Assembly (NCBI GenBank): GCA_025357355.1
Contig: JANXPK010000804.1
Location: 1 to 6,609, forward strand
Source of the DNA: Rhodobacterales bacterium
Lineage (GTDB): Bacteria > Pseudomonadota > Alphaproteobacteria > Rhodobacterales > Rhodobacteraceae
DNA: 6,609 nt
Direction: 5' to 3'
Shown here: one piece after another, positions 1 to 5,754 of the stretch
Layout of the letters: the number at the start of each line of letters is the position of its first letter
How positions within the stretch are numbered: position 1 is the stretch's first letter
The notes under the pieces: model-generated
Seen by the model: only the letters and a program-made list of their open reading frames with translations
The model's database searches: none
Told to the model about the DNA's origin: nothing
Position numbers and translations under genes: made by a program

Positions 1-297
1 CCACGTGATTTTAACGCCTTGTTTCACGCCGGAGACGTCACGTTCGAAGTCACCGGGACCGAAATGCGCGCAGTCGCCCCTGTCGAAGGCGGCGTCGGAA
101 CGATCTCTGTAACCGCTCTGCGCGGCCCCGAGGCAAACTCCAGCAATGCCGGCGTACTCAACCTGCTTGGTCCTGGTCGCGATGGCGGGCTGATCCTTCA
201 TACCCTAGCCTTTTCCTTCAACTTCACATCGGCACGATCACTGACCTGCGCTTCGATCTGCCCCAAGGGCATCCATTGGACGTGCTGGCCGACCTGA
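1..297 (+). CDS. Partial unrecognised reading frame, probably broken near its end
   Basis: This frame is open from the left edge to a TGA at 295-297, so its start lies outside the window. I do not recognise the product. Up to about position 220 it has C or G at most third codon positions and reads as a beta-rich, Gly/Val-rich sequence (for example FEVTGTEMRAV and GGVGTISVTALRG). After about 220 this coding character is lost, and the frame one base back (the frame of the LuxR-type gene starting at 276) takes it up instead. The last 25 or so residues are therefore probably not native. The simplest explanations are a one-base deletion in a longer gene that continued into the downstream regulator, or a separate upstream gene whose end overlaps the regulator by 22 bases. 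No signal peptide or known motif is visible. That it is coding is moderately likely; its identity is unknown. Confidence 0.35.
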   Translation, partial: PRDFNALFHAGDVTFEVTGTEMRAVAPVEGGVGTISVTALRGPEANSSNAGVLNLLGPGRDGGLILHTLAFSFNFTSARSLTCASICPKGIHWTCWPT

Positions 298-929
298 CGC
301 CATCGTGGTGTCTTTGCATGACCGACAAGGCGCTGACCTTTGGCCCGCCAGGCCCTGCCCGTGGCGGTACCCTGGCACTTAGGTATGCCAGCCCCTTTCT
401 GGATATACTGTCGCGCCTAGGCCGAGCCCTGGCAATTGTCGAGGACACCGGACGCATCCTGTTCTTGACCGGCGAGGCCGAGGCCGTCTTGGGCCGCACC
501 ACCGCCCCTCGGCCTTTGCCTGTCGAAGTCCGCTCCCTCTTGTCCGGCCCTGATCCGACCGGGGCGGACAAAACCGGCTTTGCACGATCGGCGCTGCTGA
601 CTTTGCCTCACGGCCTGCAAGTCCTCGTCACCGCCTTCCCCATCGCGCTCCGCCTCTCCGAAGCCCCGGCCCTGATGGTCCTGCTCAACGACCCCCGCGC
701 CCCCGGCCCCGACAACCCCGAACCCCTTCTCCGCCTCATGGGCCTGACCCCGTCCGAAGCCACCCTCGCCGCCTTGATCGGCACCGGCTCAACCCCCGCG
801 GAGGCCGCCACCGCGCGCGGCATCACCCGGACCACCGCGCGGCCGAAGCTGAAAGTCATCTTCTCGAAACTTGGCCTGCGCCGTCAGGCCGACCTCGCCC
901 AGATCGTGACGCGGCTGCAGATGGGGTAG
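276..929 (+). CDS. LuxR-type helix-turn-helix transcriptional regulator with PAS-like N-terminal region
   Basis: A predicted cytoplasmic DNA-binding regulator of 217 residues. Residues about 46-73 (RALAIVEDTGRILFLTGEAE) look like the start of a PAS-type sensor fold. Residues 156-215 match the C-terminal LuxR/GerE helix-turn-helix: GLTPSEA at 156-162, the turn around AEAATARGIT, then TARPKLKVIFSKLG at 187-200 and RRQADLAQIV. In relatives the recognition helix reads TARTxLK, so Pro190 is unusual and may weaken DNA binding. The start is uncertain. TTG at 276 has a weak AAGGG six bases upstream, and ATG at 318 is an alternative without a clear ribosome site. The same frame is open with coding-like sequence back to about 225 but offers no start codon there, which suggests a lost N-terminal part. 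The gene converges on gcvP. No ligand or target can be inferred. The HTH family call is confident; whether the gene is intact is doubtful. Confidence 0.72.
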   Translation: MDVLADLTPSWCLCMTDKALTFGPPGPARGGTLALRYASPFLDILSRLGRALAIVEDTGRILFLTGEAEAVLGRTTAPRPLPVEVRSLLSGPDPTGADKTGFARSALLTLPHGLQVLVTAFPIALRLSEAPALMVLLNDPRAPGPDNPEPLLRLMGLTPSEATLAALIGTGSTPAEAATARGITRTTARPKLKVIFSKLGLRRQADLAQIVTRLQMG

Positions 930-950
930 GGTGCGCATTCATTGCGCACC
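926..950 (+). repeat. Dispersed hairpin repeat, copy 1, overlapping the regulator stop codon
   Basis: GTAGGGTGCGC followed by a short spacer and GCGCACC. The 8-base arms 930-937 and 943-950 pair perfectly around a 5-base loop. The TAG at 927-929 that ends the LuxR-type gene is part of the shared repeat sequence. A second copy lies at 5460-5481 in the same orientation. No T-run follows on either strand, so it is not a classic intrinsic terminator, although a hairpin here could still protect or end the transcript. I recall this repeat type as common between genes in Rhodobacteraceae; that is from general knowledge, not a search. Confidence 0.7.
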
Positions 951-958
951 ATTGTCGA

Positions 959-975
959 AACCTTACCGCAAGGTT
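959..975 (-). terminator. Inverted repeat between convergent genes, possible weak terminator
   Basis: The arms AACCTT (959-964) and AAGGTT (970-975) enclose a 5-base loop, about 60 bases beyond the gcvP stop codon. On the reverse strand the stem is followed by only TTTCG, so the U-run is poor. The position between convergent genes fits a transcription end for gcvP, but the stem is short, at six pairs with only two G-C pairs. It could act together with the neighbouring hairpin repeat. Low confidence. Confidence 0.3.
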
Positions 976-1035
976 AAGTCGTAGACCTAACGCATGGATA
1001 AATCAGCAACTCCCAATTGTGCCACATGCGGACAC

Positions 1036-3873
1036 CTATTCCGCCGCCTCCCGATAGCTTTCCAGCGGCGGGCAGACGCACACCAGATTGCGGTCGCCGT
1101 AGACATTGTCCACCCGCCCGACCGGCGGCCAGTATTTGTCCACCCGGAACGCCCCCGGCGGAAAACAGCCCTGCTCGCGCGGGTATTTTCGGGTCCAGTC
1201 GGCGACGAGGTCCTCGACCGTATGCGGGGCATGGCGCAAGGGGCTGTCCTCGCTGGCAATCTCGCCCGTCTCCACCGCCCTGATCTCCTCCCGGATGGCC
1301 AGAAGTGCTGTGATGAACCGGTCGATCTCTGCCTTGGTCTCGGATTCCGTAGGCTCTACCATCAGCGTGCCCGCCACCGGCCACGACATGGTCGGCGCAT
1401 GAAAGCCGTTGTCGATCAGGCGTTTGGCAATGTCGTCCACCGTGACCCCTGCCTCGGCAAAGGGCCGCGTGTCCAGGATGCATTCGTGCGCCACCCGCCC
1501 GCGGTTGCCCATGAACAGCACCGGATAGGCGCCTTTCAGACGCGCCGCGATGTAGTTCGCATTCAGAATGGCCACCCGCGTCGCCTGCGTCAGCCCCTCG
1601 CCGCCCATCATCAGGCAGTATGCCCACGAGATCAGCAGGATCGAGGCCGAGCCATAAGGGGCCGCCGAAACCGCGCCCTCGCCGCCTGTCTCCACATGCC
1701 CCGGCAGATGCGGCGCCAGATGCGCCTTGACGCCGATCGGCCCCATGCCCGGCCCGCCACCACCATGCGGAATGGCAAACGTCTTGTGCAGATTCAGGTG
1801 GCTGACATCGCTGCCCACTTCGCCCGGCTTTACCAGCCCGACCATGGCGTTCATGTTGGCGCCGTCGAGGTAAACCTGCCCGCCATGCTCATGGGTGATC
1901 TTGCAGATGTCGCGCACGGTTTCCTCGAACACGCCGTGGGTCGAGGGATAGGTGATCATACAAGCGGCCAAATTCGCCCCGGCAGCCTGCGCCTTGGCGC
2001 GGAAATCCTCGATATCGACATCGCCATTCGGCATCGACCCCACCACCACCACCTGCATTCCCGCCATCTGCGCCGAAGCCGGGTTGGTGCCGTGGGCCGA
2101 GGTCGGGATCAAACAGACCTTGCGGTGCCCCTCGCCCCTCGCCCGGTGATAGGCCTGAATGGTCAGCAGCCCGGCATATTCGCCCTGCGCGCCAGAGTTG
2201 GGCTGCATCGAAAAGGCGTCATAACCAGTGATCTCGCACAGCTTTTCGCGCAGGTCCTCGATGGCCTCGCGGTAGCCCAGCGCCTGTTCGGGCGGGCAGA
2301 ACGGATGCAGGCTGGAAAACTCGGGCCAGGTGATCGGCATCATTTCGGCGGCGGCGTTCAGTTTCATCGTGCAGGATCCCAGCGGGATCATCGCCCGGTC
2401 CAGCGCCAGATCGCGGTCCGACAGGCGGCGCATATAGCGCATCATCTCGCTCTCCGCCCGGTTCATGTGAAAGACCGGATGGGTCATGAACGCCGTCTCG
2501 CGCAACTGGCTTTCCGGAAAGCCCAGGGTCGCGCGGTGCGGTGGCACCCCGTCGATGCCAAAGGCCCGCAGCACGCGGACCAGCACCTTTTCGTCCGTCG
2601 TCTCGTCCAGCGAAATCCCGACCCTATCGCTGCCGATCTTGCGAAAGTTCAGCCCCTCTTGCCGCGCCGCCGCCAGAATGCCGGTCTGCCCCACGCCGAC
2701 TTCGACGGTAATCGTGTCAAAGAACGCCTTCGGCTGCACCTTTGCCCCTGCCGCCTTCAGCGCCCGCGCCAGCCGGTTGGTCATGAAATGCACCCGTTCG
2801 GCAATCGCCCTGAGGCCGAGCGGCCCGTGGAACACGCCGTACATCGAGGCCATCACCGCCAGCAGCGCCTGCGCCGTGCAGACGTTCGAGGTCGCCTTTT
2901 CCCGCCTGATATGCTGCTCGCGCGTTTGCAGCGACAGCCGGTACGCCTTGTTCCCCCGCGCATCGATCGACACGCCGACGATCCGCCCCGGCATCGAACG
3001 CTTCAACTCATCCTTGCAAGAGAAGAACGCCGCGTGTGGCCCGCCATAGCCGATCGGCACGCCAAACCTCTGGCTGGAGCCAACCGCGATATCCGCCCCC
3101 ATCGCGCCGGGTTCCTTCAAGAGGCACAGCGCCAGCAGGTCCGTCGCCACCACGGCAATCGCCTTTTGGGCATGCAAGGCTGCAATTTCGCCGGAAAAGT
3201 CGCGGACATGGCCATAGCTGCCGGGATATTGAAAGATCGCGCCAAAGACCTTTGCGGGTTCAAGCGTCTCGGGCGCCCCCACGATCACCTCGATATCCAG
3301 TGGCCGCGCCCGGGTCCGGATCACGCCGATGGTCTGGGGATGACAGCCCTCATCGACAAAGAACGCCCTGGCCTTGGACTTGGCACAGCGTTCTGCCATC
3401 GTCATGGCCTCCGCCGCCGCTGTCGCCTCGTCCAGAAGGCTGGCATTGGCCACCGGCAATCCAGTCAGGTCGGCAACCATGGTCTGAAAGTTCAGCAAGG
3501 CTTCCAACCGCCCTTGGGCAATCTCGGGCTGATAGGGGGTGTAGGCCGTGTACCACGCCGGATTCTCAAGGATATTCCGCTGAATGGCCGGGGGGGTGAA
3601 GGTGCCGTAGTAGCCTTGCCCGATCAGGCTGACCATGACCTTGTTGCGTGCCGCCACTGCCCGCATCCTGAGGAACAGGTCCTGCTCGGACAGGGGCGCC
3701 CAGGCCAGCGGCACCTTCTGACGGATCGACTTCGGCACGGTCTCGGCGATCAGATCATCCAGCGACCGTACGCCAACCGCCTGCAACATCTCCGCCATCT
3801 CGGCGGGCGACGGGCCGATGTGACGGCGATTGGCAAAGTCATAGGGGTTGTAGTCAACCGGGGTAAAGGTCAT
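1036..3873 (-). CDS. gcvP: Glycine dehydrogenase (decarboxylating), P-protein of the glycine cleavage system
   Basis: A PLP enzyme that decarboxylates glycine and transfers the aminomethyl group to the lipoyl arm of GcvH, releasing CO2. At 945 residues it is the usual length for the single-chain P-protein; some bacteria split it into two subunits. The N-terminal half opens with RRHIGPS and carries the family stretches GQGYYGT and YTPYQPEIAQGRLEALLNFQ. The C-terminal half holds the cofactor site: TSAHGTNPASA, then DGANMNA, then NLHKTF followed by the glycine-rich loop HGGGGPGMGPIGV. By codon position the PLP lysine in LHKTF is Lys697. The ATG at 3873 has GAGGA four bases upstream, and the N-terminus aligns in length with the family. 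It is the last gene of gcvT-gcvH-gcvP, 79 bases after gcvH, and should share the glycine riboswitch control. No missing key residue or frameshift was seen. Family assignment is near certain. Confidence 0.98.
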   Translation of the reverse strand: MTFTPVDYNPYDFANRRHIGPSPAEMAEMLQAVGVRSLDDLIAETVPKSIRQKVPLAWAPLSEQDLFLRMRAVAARNKVMVSLIGQGYYGTFTPPAIQRNILENPAWYTAYTPYQPEIAQGRLEALLNFQTMVADLTGLPVANASLLDEATAAAEAMTMAERCAKSKARAFFVDEGCHPQTIGVIRTRARPLDIEVIVGAPETLEPAKVFGAIFQYPGSYGHVRDFSGEIAALHAQKAIAVVATDLLALCLLKEPGAMGADIAVGSSQRFGVPIGYGGPHAAFFSCKDELKRSMPGRIVGVSIDARGNKAYRLSLQTREQHIRREKATSNVCTAQALLAVMASMYGVFHGPLGLRAIAERVHFMTNRLARALKAAGAKVQPKAFFDTITVEVGVGQTGILAAARQEGLNFRKIGSDRVGISLDETTDEKVLVRVLRAFGIDGVPPHRATLGFPESQLRETAFMTHPVFHMNRAESEMMRYMRRLSDRDLALDRAMIPLGSCTMKLNAAAEMMPITWPEFSSLHPFCPPEQALGYREAIEDLREKLCEITGYDAFSMQPNSGAQGEYAGLLTIQAYHRARGEGHRKVCLIPTSAHGTNPASAQMAGMQVVVVGSMPNGDVDIEDFRAKAQAAGANLAACMITYPSTHGVFEETVRDICKITHEHGGQVYLDGANMNAMVGLVKPGEVGSDVSHLNLHKTFAIPHGGGGPGMGPIGVKAHLAPHLPGHVETGGEGAVSAAPYGSASILLISWAYCLMMGGEGLTQATRVAILNANYIAARLKGAYPVLFMGNRGRVAHECILDTRPFAEAGVTVDDIAKRLIDNGFHAPTMSWPVAGTLMVEPTESETKAEIDRFITALLAIREEIRAVETGEIASEDSPLRHAPHTVEDLVADWTRKYPREQGCFPPGAFRVDKYWPPVGRVDNVYGDRNLVCVCPPLESYREAAE

Positions 3874-3877
3874 CGCG

Positions 3878-3882
3878 TCCTC
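3878..3882 (-). promoter_or_regulatory. Ribosome binding site of gcvP
   Basis: GAGGA on the reverse strand, four bases before the ATG at 3873. The spacing is a little short, but it supports this start and shows that gcvP has its own site despite following gcvH. Confidence 0.6.
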
Positions 3883-3921
3883 GTTCCATGCAGGGCAACC
3901 AAACTCCTCGGAAGGAATTTG

Positions 3922-3945
3922 CCAATTTTCGTCGACGAAAACTGG
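3922..3945 (-). other. Intercistronic RNA hairpin between gcvH and gcvP
   Basis: A 24-base inverted repeat lies in the 79-base gcvH-gcvP gap. Its core at 3926-3941 is a perfect 16-base palindrome centred on GTCGAC. In the reverse-strand transcript the arms CCAGUUUUCG and CGAAAAUUGG form ten pairs, one of them G-U, around a UCGA loop. On the opposite strand that G-U position is an A-C mismatch, so the structure fits the operon RNA better than its complement. No U-run follows, so it is more likely a stabilising, processing or attenuating hairpin than a full terminator. A DNA operator is possible but less likely inside an operon. Confidence 0.55.
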
Positions 3946-3952
3946 GGCGGTT

Positions 3953-4312
3953 TCAGGCGATCAACTCGTTGTATTCGTCCTCGTCCAGAAAATCGTCCAG
4001 CACCGAAAGGTCGTCGAGCCGCATCTTGAAGAACCAGGCTGCGCCCAGAGGGTCCTCGTTCACGAGGCCCGGATTGTCGACCAGAAGGTCGTTGACGGCA
4101 ACGATCTCGCCCGCCGTCGGGGCCAGGATGTCCGACGCCGCCTTGACGCTTTCGATCACCGCCACTTCGTCGCCCTCGGCCACGACGGTTTCCACCTCGG
4201 GCAGTTCGACGAACACCACATCGCCCAGTGCTGTGGCGGCATGTTCGGTGATGCCGACCACGACCAGATCGCCCTCGACGCGCAGCCATTCGTGTTCCTT
4301 GGTATATTTCAT
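3953..4312 (-). CDS. gcvH: Glycine cleavage system H protein, lipoyl carrier
   Basis: A small cytoplasmic carrier of 119 residues, slightly under the common 125-130. It carries the aminomethyl intermediate from GcvP to GcvT on a lipoyl group. It begins YTKEHEWLRV, typical of H proteins, and has GITEHA at 20-25 and the lipoylation motif ESVKAAS, which puts the lipoyl lysine at Lys57. The C-terminal part has VNDLL, NEDPLGAAWFFKMRL and an acidic tail ending DEDEYNELIA. The start is the ATG at 4312, which gives the standard N-terminus. Its GAGGA ribosome site overlaps the gcvT stop codon, and only nine bases separate the two genes, so translational coupling with gcvT is likely. Lipoylation enzymes and the L-protein are not encoded in this window. 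Assignment is very secure. Confidence 0.97.
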   Translation of the reverse strand: MKYTKEHEWLRVEGDLVVVGITEHAATALGDVVFVELPEVETVVAEGDEVAVIESVKAASDILAPTAGEIVAVNDLLVDNPGLVNEDPLGAAWFFKMRLDDLSVLDDFLDEDEYNELIA

Positions 4313-4318
4313 CAGCTA

Positions 4319-4323
4319 TCCTC
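4319..4323 (-). promoter_or_regulatory. Ribosome binding site of gcvH, overlapping the gcvT stop
   Basis: GAGGA sits six bases before the gcvH ATG. Its first two bases are the last two of the gcvT TGA (4324-4322). The overlap suggests that ribosomes finishing gcvT help start gcvH. Confidence 0.7.
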
Positions 4324-5440
4324 AGCGTTTGTAGGTTGTGGGATGGAAAGGCAGCGGGGAAACCGTCACCGGCAGCATCTTGCCGCGCAGTTCAGCCATC
4401 AGCGTGGAGCCGGTCGTGGCATGGGCGGCCGCGACATAACCCATCGCAATCGGGGCTGCGACCGATGGGCCGTAGCCGCCCGAGGTGATCGCCCCGACCT
4501 TGTCACCCCCGGCGAATAGCTCGGTGCCGTCGCGCATCGGCGCGCGGCCTTCGGGGCGCAGACCAACTCTGACCCGCGCGGGGCCTTGCGCCAGTTCGTG
4601 CATCACCAGCGCGGCCCCTGGGAAACCACCCGCCCGCGCGCCGCCCGCCCGCCGTACCTTCTGGATGGCCCAGTTCAGGCCGGCTTCTACCGGGCTTGTC
4701 GTGGTGTCGATGTCGTGGCCGTACAGGCACAGACCTGCCTCCAGCCGCAGACTGTCGCGCGCGCCAAGGCCGATGGGCATGACCTCGGGCTGATGCAGCA
4801 GCGCCTCGGCAAAGTCTCGCAACCGCGCAACCGGAACCGAGATTTCGTAACCATCCTCGCCGGTATAGCCGGAACGCGAGACCCACAGCGGGACGCCGCC
4901 CCACTCCAGCACCGCCACATCCATGAACCGCATCGCCGCAGCCTTCGGCACCAGCCGCGACAGCGCCGCTTCGGCAGCCGGGCCTTGCAGCGCCAGCAAG
5001 CCGCGGTCGGTGACGGGGATCACCGTGCAGGCCGCGGACAGCAGCGCCGTCATATGGGCGATATCGGCGGTCTTGCAGGCAGCGTTGACCACCACGAAGA
5101 AGTGATCGCCCCGATTGGCGAACATCAGGTCATCCAGAATGCCGCCCGTGGCAGTGGTGAACATGCCATAACGCTGCCGTCCCGCCGTCAGCCCCAGCAC
5201 ATCCACCGGCATCAGGGCCTCGAACGCCAGCGCTGTTTCGGCCAGCGTTCCCTTCGGCCGCAAGATCACCTGGCCCATATGGCTGACATCGACCAGCCCG
5301 GCCGCCGCCCTTGTGTGCAAATGCTCTTTCAGCACCCCCGCCGGATATTGCACCGGCATTTCGTAATCCGCGAATGGCACCATCCTGCCGCCAAGGGCGA
5401 CATGCAGATCATGCAGCGGCAAACGCAACAATTCAGTCAA
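4322..5440 (-). CDS. gcvT: Aminomethyltransferase, T-protein of the glycine cleavage system
   Basis: Transfers the one-carbon unit from aminomethylated GcvH to tetrahydrofolate, giving 5,10-methylene-THF and ammonia. With the TTG start at 5440 it has 372 residues, the family length, and begins TELLRLPLHDLH. The N-terminal folate-binding domain shows PVQYPAGVLKEHLHTR, DVSHMGQ, RYGMFTTATGGILDDL with the conserved aspartate at 103-104, SGYTGEDGYEIS and the GARDSLRLEAGLCLYGHD region. The C-terminal barrel domain follows GLNWAIQK and ends PFHPTTYKR. No ATG gives a sensible start. The upstream ATG at 5509 lies inside riboswitch aptamer II and would translate the hairpin repeat. A GTG at 5449 is a weaker alternative. 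Residue 25 is Asp (PFADYEMPVQY), where relatives normally have Gly, and residue 50 is Val, where Phe is usual. It is the first gene of the operon, under glycine riboswitch control. Family assignment is very secure; the exact start is less so. Confidence 0.96.
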   Translation of the reverse strand: MTELLRLPLHDLHVALGGRMVPFADYEMPVQYPAGVLKEHLHTRAAAGLVDVSHMGQVILRPKGTLAETALAFEALMPVDVLGLTAGRQRYGMFTTATGGILDDLMFANRGDHFFVVVNAACKTADIAHMTALLSAACTVIPVTDRGLLALQGPAAEAALSRLVPKAAAMRFMDVAVLEWGGVPLWVSRSGYTGEDGYEISVPVARLRDFAEALLHQPEVMPIGLGARDSLRLEAGLCLYGHDIDTTTSPVEAGLNWAIQKVRRAGGARAGGFPGAALVMHELAQGPARVRVGLRPEGRAPMRDGTELFAGGDKVGAITSGGYGPSVAAPIAMGYVAAAHATTGSTLMAELRGKMLPVTVSPLPFHPTTYKR

Positions 5441-5490
5441 AAGCCCCACCCCCAAGCGCGTAGGGTGCGCTTCAGCGCACCTCCCGAGCC
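5441..5490 (-). promoter_or_regulatory. Riboswitch expression platform and gcvT ribosome-binding region
   Basis: These are the leader bases between aptamer II and the gcvT start. They hold the repeat hairpin (5481-5464) and an alternative hairpin made of AAGCGC (5472-5467) and GCGCTT (5459-5454), which cannot form at the same time. A G-rich stretch at 5453-5444 ends three bases before the TTG and is the only candidate ribosome site. It contains GGTGGGG, the same seven bases as the 3' strand of a stem in aptamer II. No terminator hairpin with a proper U-run is seen, so control is more likely at translation start. The mechanism is inference. Confidence 0.5.
5460..5481 (+). repeat. Dispersed hairpin repeat, copy 2, inside the gcvT leader
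   Basis: GTAGGGTGCGC (5460-5470), then TTCA and GCGCACC. Seven perfect pairs (5464-5470 with 5475-5481) close a four-base loop. It shares the first 11 bases and the final GCGCACC with the copy at 926-950, in the same orientation, and differs in loop sequence and length. It lies between riboswitch aptamer II and the gcvT start, so it is transcribed as part of the leader. Confidence 0.7.
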
Positions 5491-5682
5491 CCCTCTGTCC
5501 GTACCCCACCAGTCACTTCTTGGCGGGGCGCCTGAGATCGTTATCCCTTCGGCGGGTGCTTGCAGCACCACTCTCCAGAGCTTCGTTATCAGAACGGTCC
5601 TTGGGCCTGAGAGTTTACCGGGGCGGTTGCTCCTTCGGCACCAGATCATCCTTGACGGACAGCTGGATTCTCCCGAACTGAC
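5491..5682 (-). promoter_or_regulatory. Tandem glycine riboswitch (gcvT element), two aptamers
   Basis: A cis-acting RNA that binds glycine and typically switches on glycine cleavage genes. Both aptamers are visible on the reverse strand. Aptamer I runs about 5681-5589. It opens with TTCGGGAGA and has CCGAAGGAGCAACC (5638-5625), CTCTCAGGC (5613-5605) and AAGGACCG; the outer bases TCAG (5681-5678) and CTGA (5592-5589) can pair. Aptamer II runs about 5580-5493. CTCTG (5580-5576) pairs with CAGAG (5497-5493), and inside it are CCGAAGGGATAAC (5552-5540) and ATCTCAGGC (5538-5530). A stem formed by 5529-5522 and 5510-5503 sits before GGACAGAGG. The linker of about ten bases between aptamers is the usual tandem arrangement. 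The position directly before gcvT confirms the call. Edges are approximate to a few bases. Confidence 0.95.
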
Positions 5683-5688
5683 GCGTGC

Positions 5689-5718
5689 ACGCTAGCCCGC
5701 GAAGGGTTTGGCTTGCAA
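5689..5718 (-). promoter_or_regulatory. Candidate sigma-70 promoter of the gcv operon
   Basis: TTGCAA (5718-5713) and TAGCGT (5694-5689) are separated by 18 bases on the reverse strand, a loose match to a housekeeping promoter. Transcription would begin near 5683, almost exactly where aptamer I starts. That fit and the 72-base gap after the dipeptidase gene support it; the -10 match is weak. Confidence 0.4.
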
Positions 5719-5725
5719 GCACAAA
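5707..5725. promoter_or_regulatory. Palindrome over the candidate -35 element, possible operator
   Basis: GCTTGCAAGC (5711-5720) is a perfect ten-base palindrome. The flanking TTTG (5707-5710) and CAAA (5722-5725) extend it, with one unpaired base. It covers the proposed -35 element of the gcv promoter, as a protein-binding site might. As an RNA hairpin it would be too tight and lacks a U-run, so it is a poor terminator for the dipeptidase gene. A chance palindrome is possible. Confidence 0.3.
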
Positions 5726-5754
5726 GGTCGAAACCAGCCGCTCATCCGCCCGCT

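Noticed and set aside
224..859. Several reverse-strand frames under the LuxR-type gene
   Set aside because: They are Arg/Gly/Pro-rich shadows of the + strand gene with no recognisable motif.
926..950. Hairpin repeat as a classic intrinsic terminator for the regulator
   Set aside because: The stem is good, but no U-run follows on either strand, and the same sequence occurs at 5460 in a leader where termination would silence the operon.
994..4029. Open + strand frame of 1011 codons, longer than gcvP itself, antisense to it
   Set aside because: It shares codon boundaries with gcvP on the opposite strand. Stops there would need TTA, CTA or TCA codons in gcvP, which are rare in GC-rich genes, so the long opening is a by-product. 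Its translation is Arg/His-rich and matches no family I know, whereas gcvP is unmistakable.
926..5481. The two hairpin repeats as ends of a mobile element carrying the gcv operon
   Set aside because: They are short direct copies of a palindromic repeat, with no transposase and no terminal inverted or target-site structure. The operon between them looks like core chromosome.
4322..5509. Longer gcvT with an ATG at 5509
   Set aside because: This start lies within riboswitch aptamer II, and the extra 23 residues translate the aptamer end and hairpin repeat. Family alignment begins at about the TTG at 5440.
4586..5695. Open + strand frame of 369 codons antisense to gcvT and the riboswitch
   Set aside because: It has the same codon register as gcvT on the other strand and low-complexity Arg/His/Gln-rich translation, and it runs across a structured RNA element.
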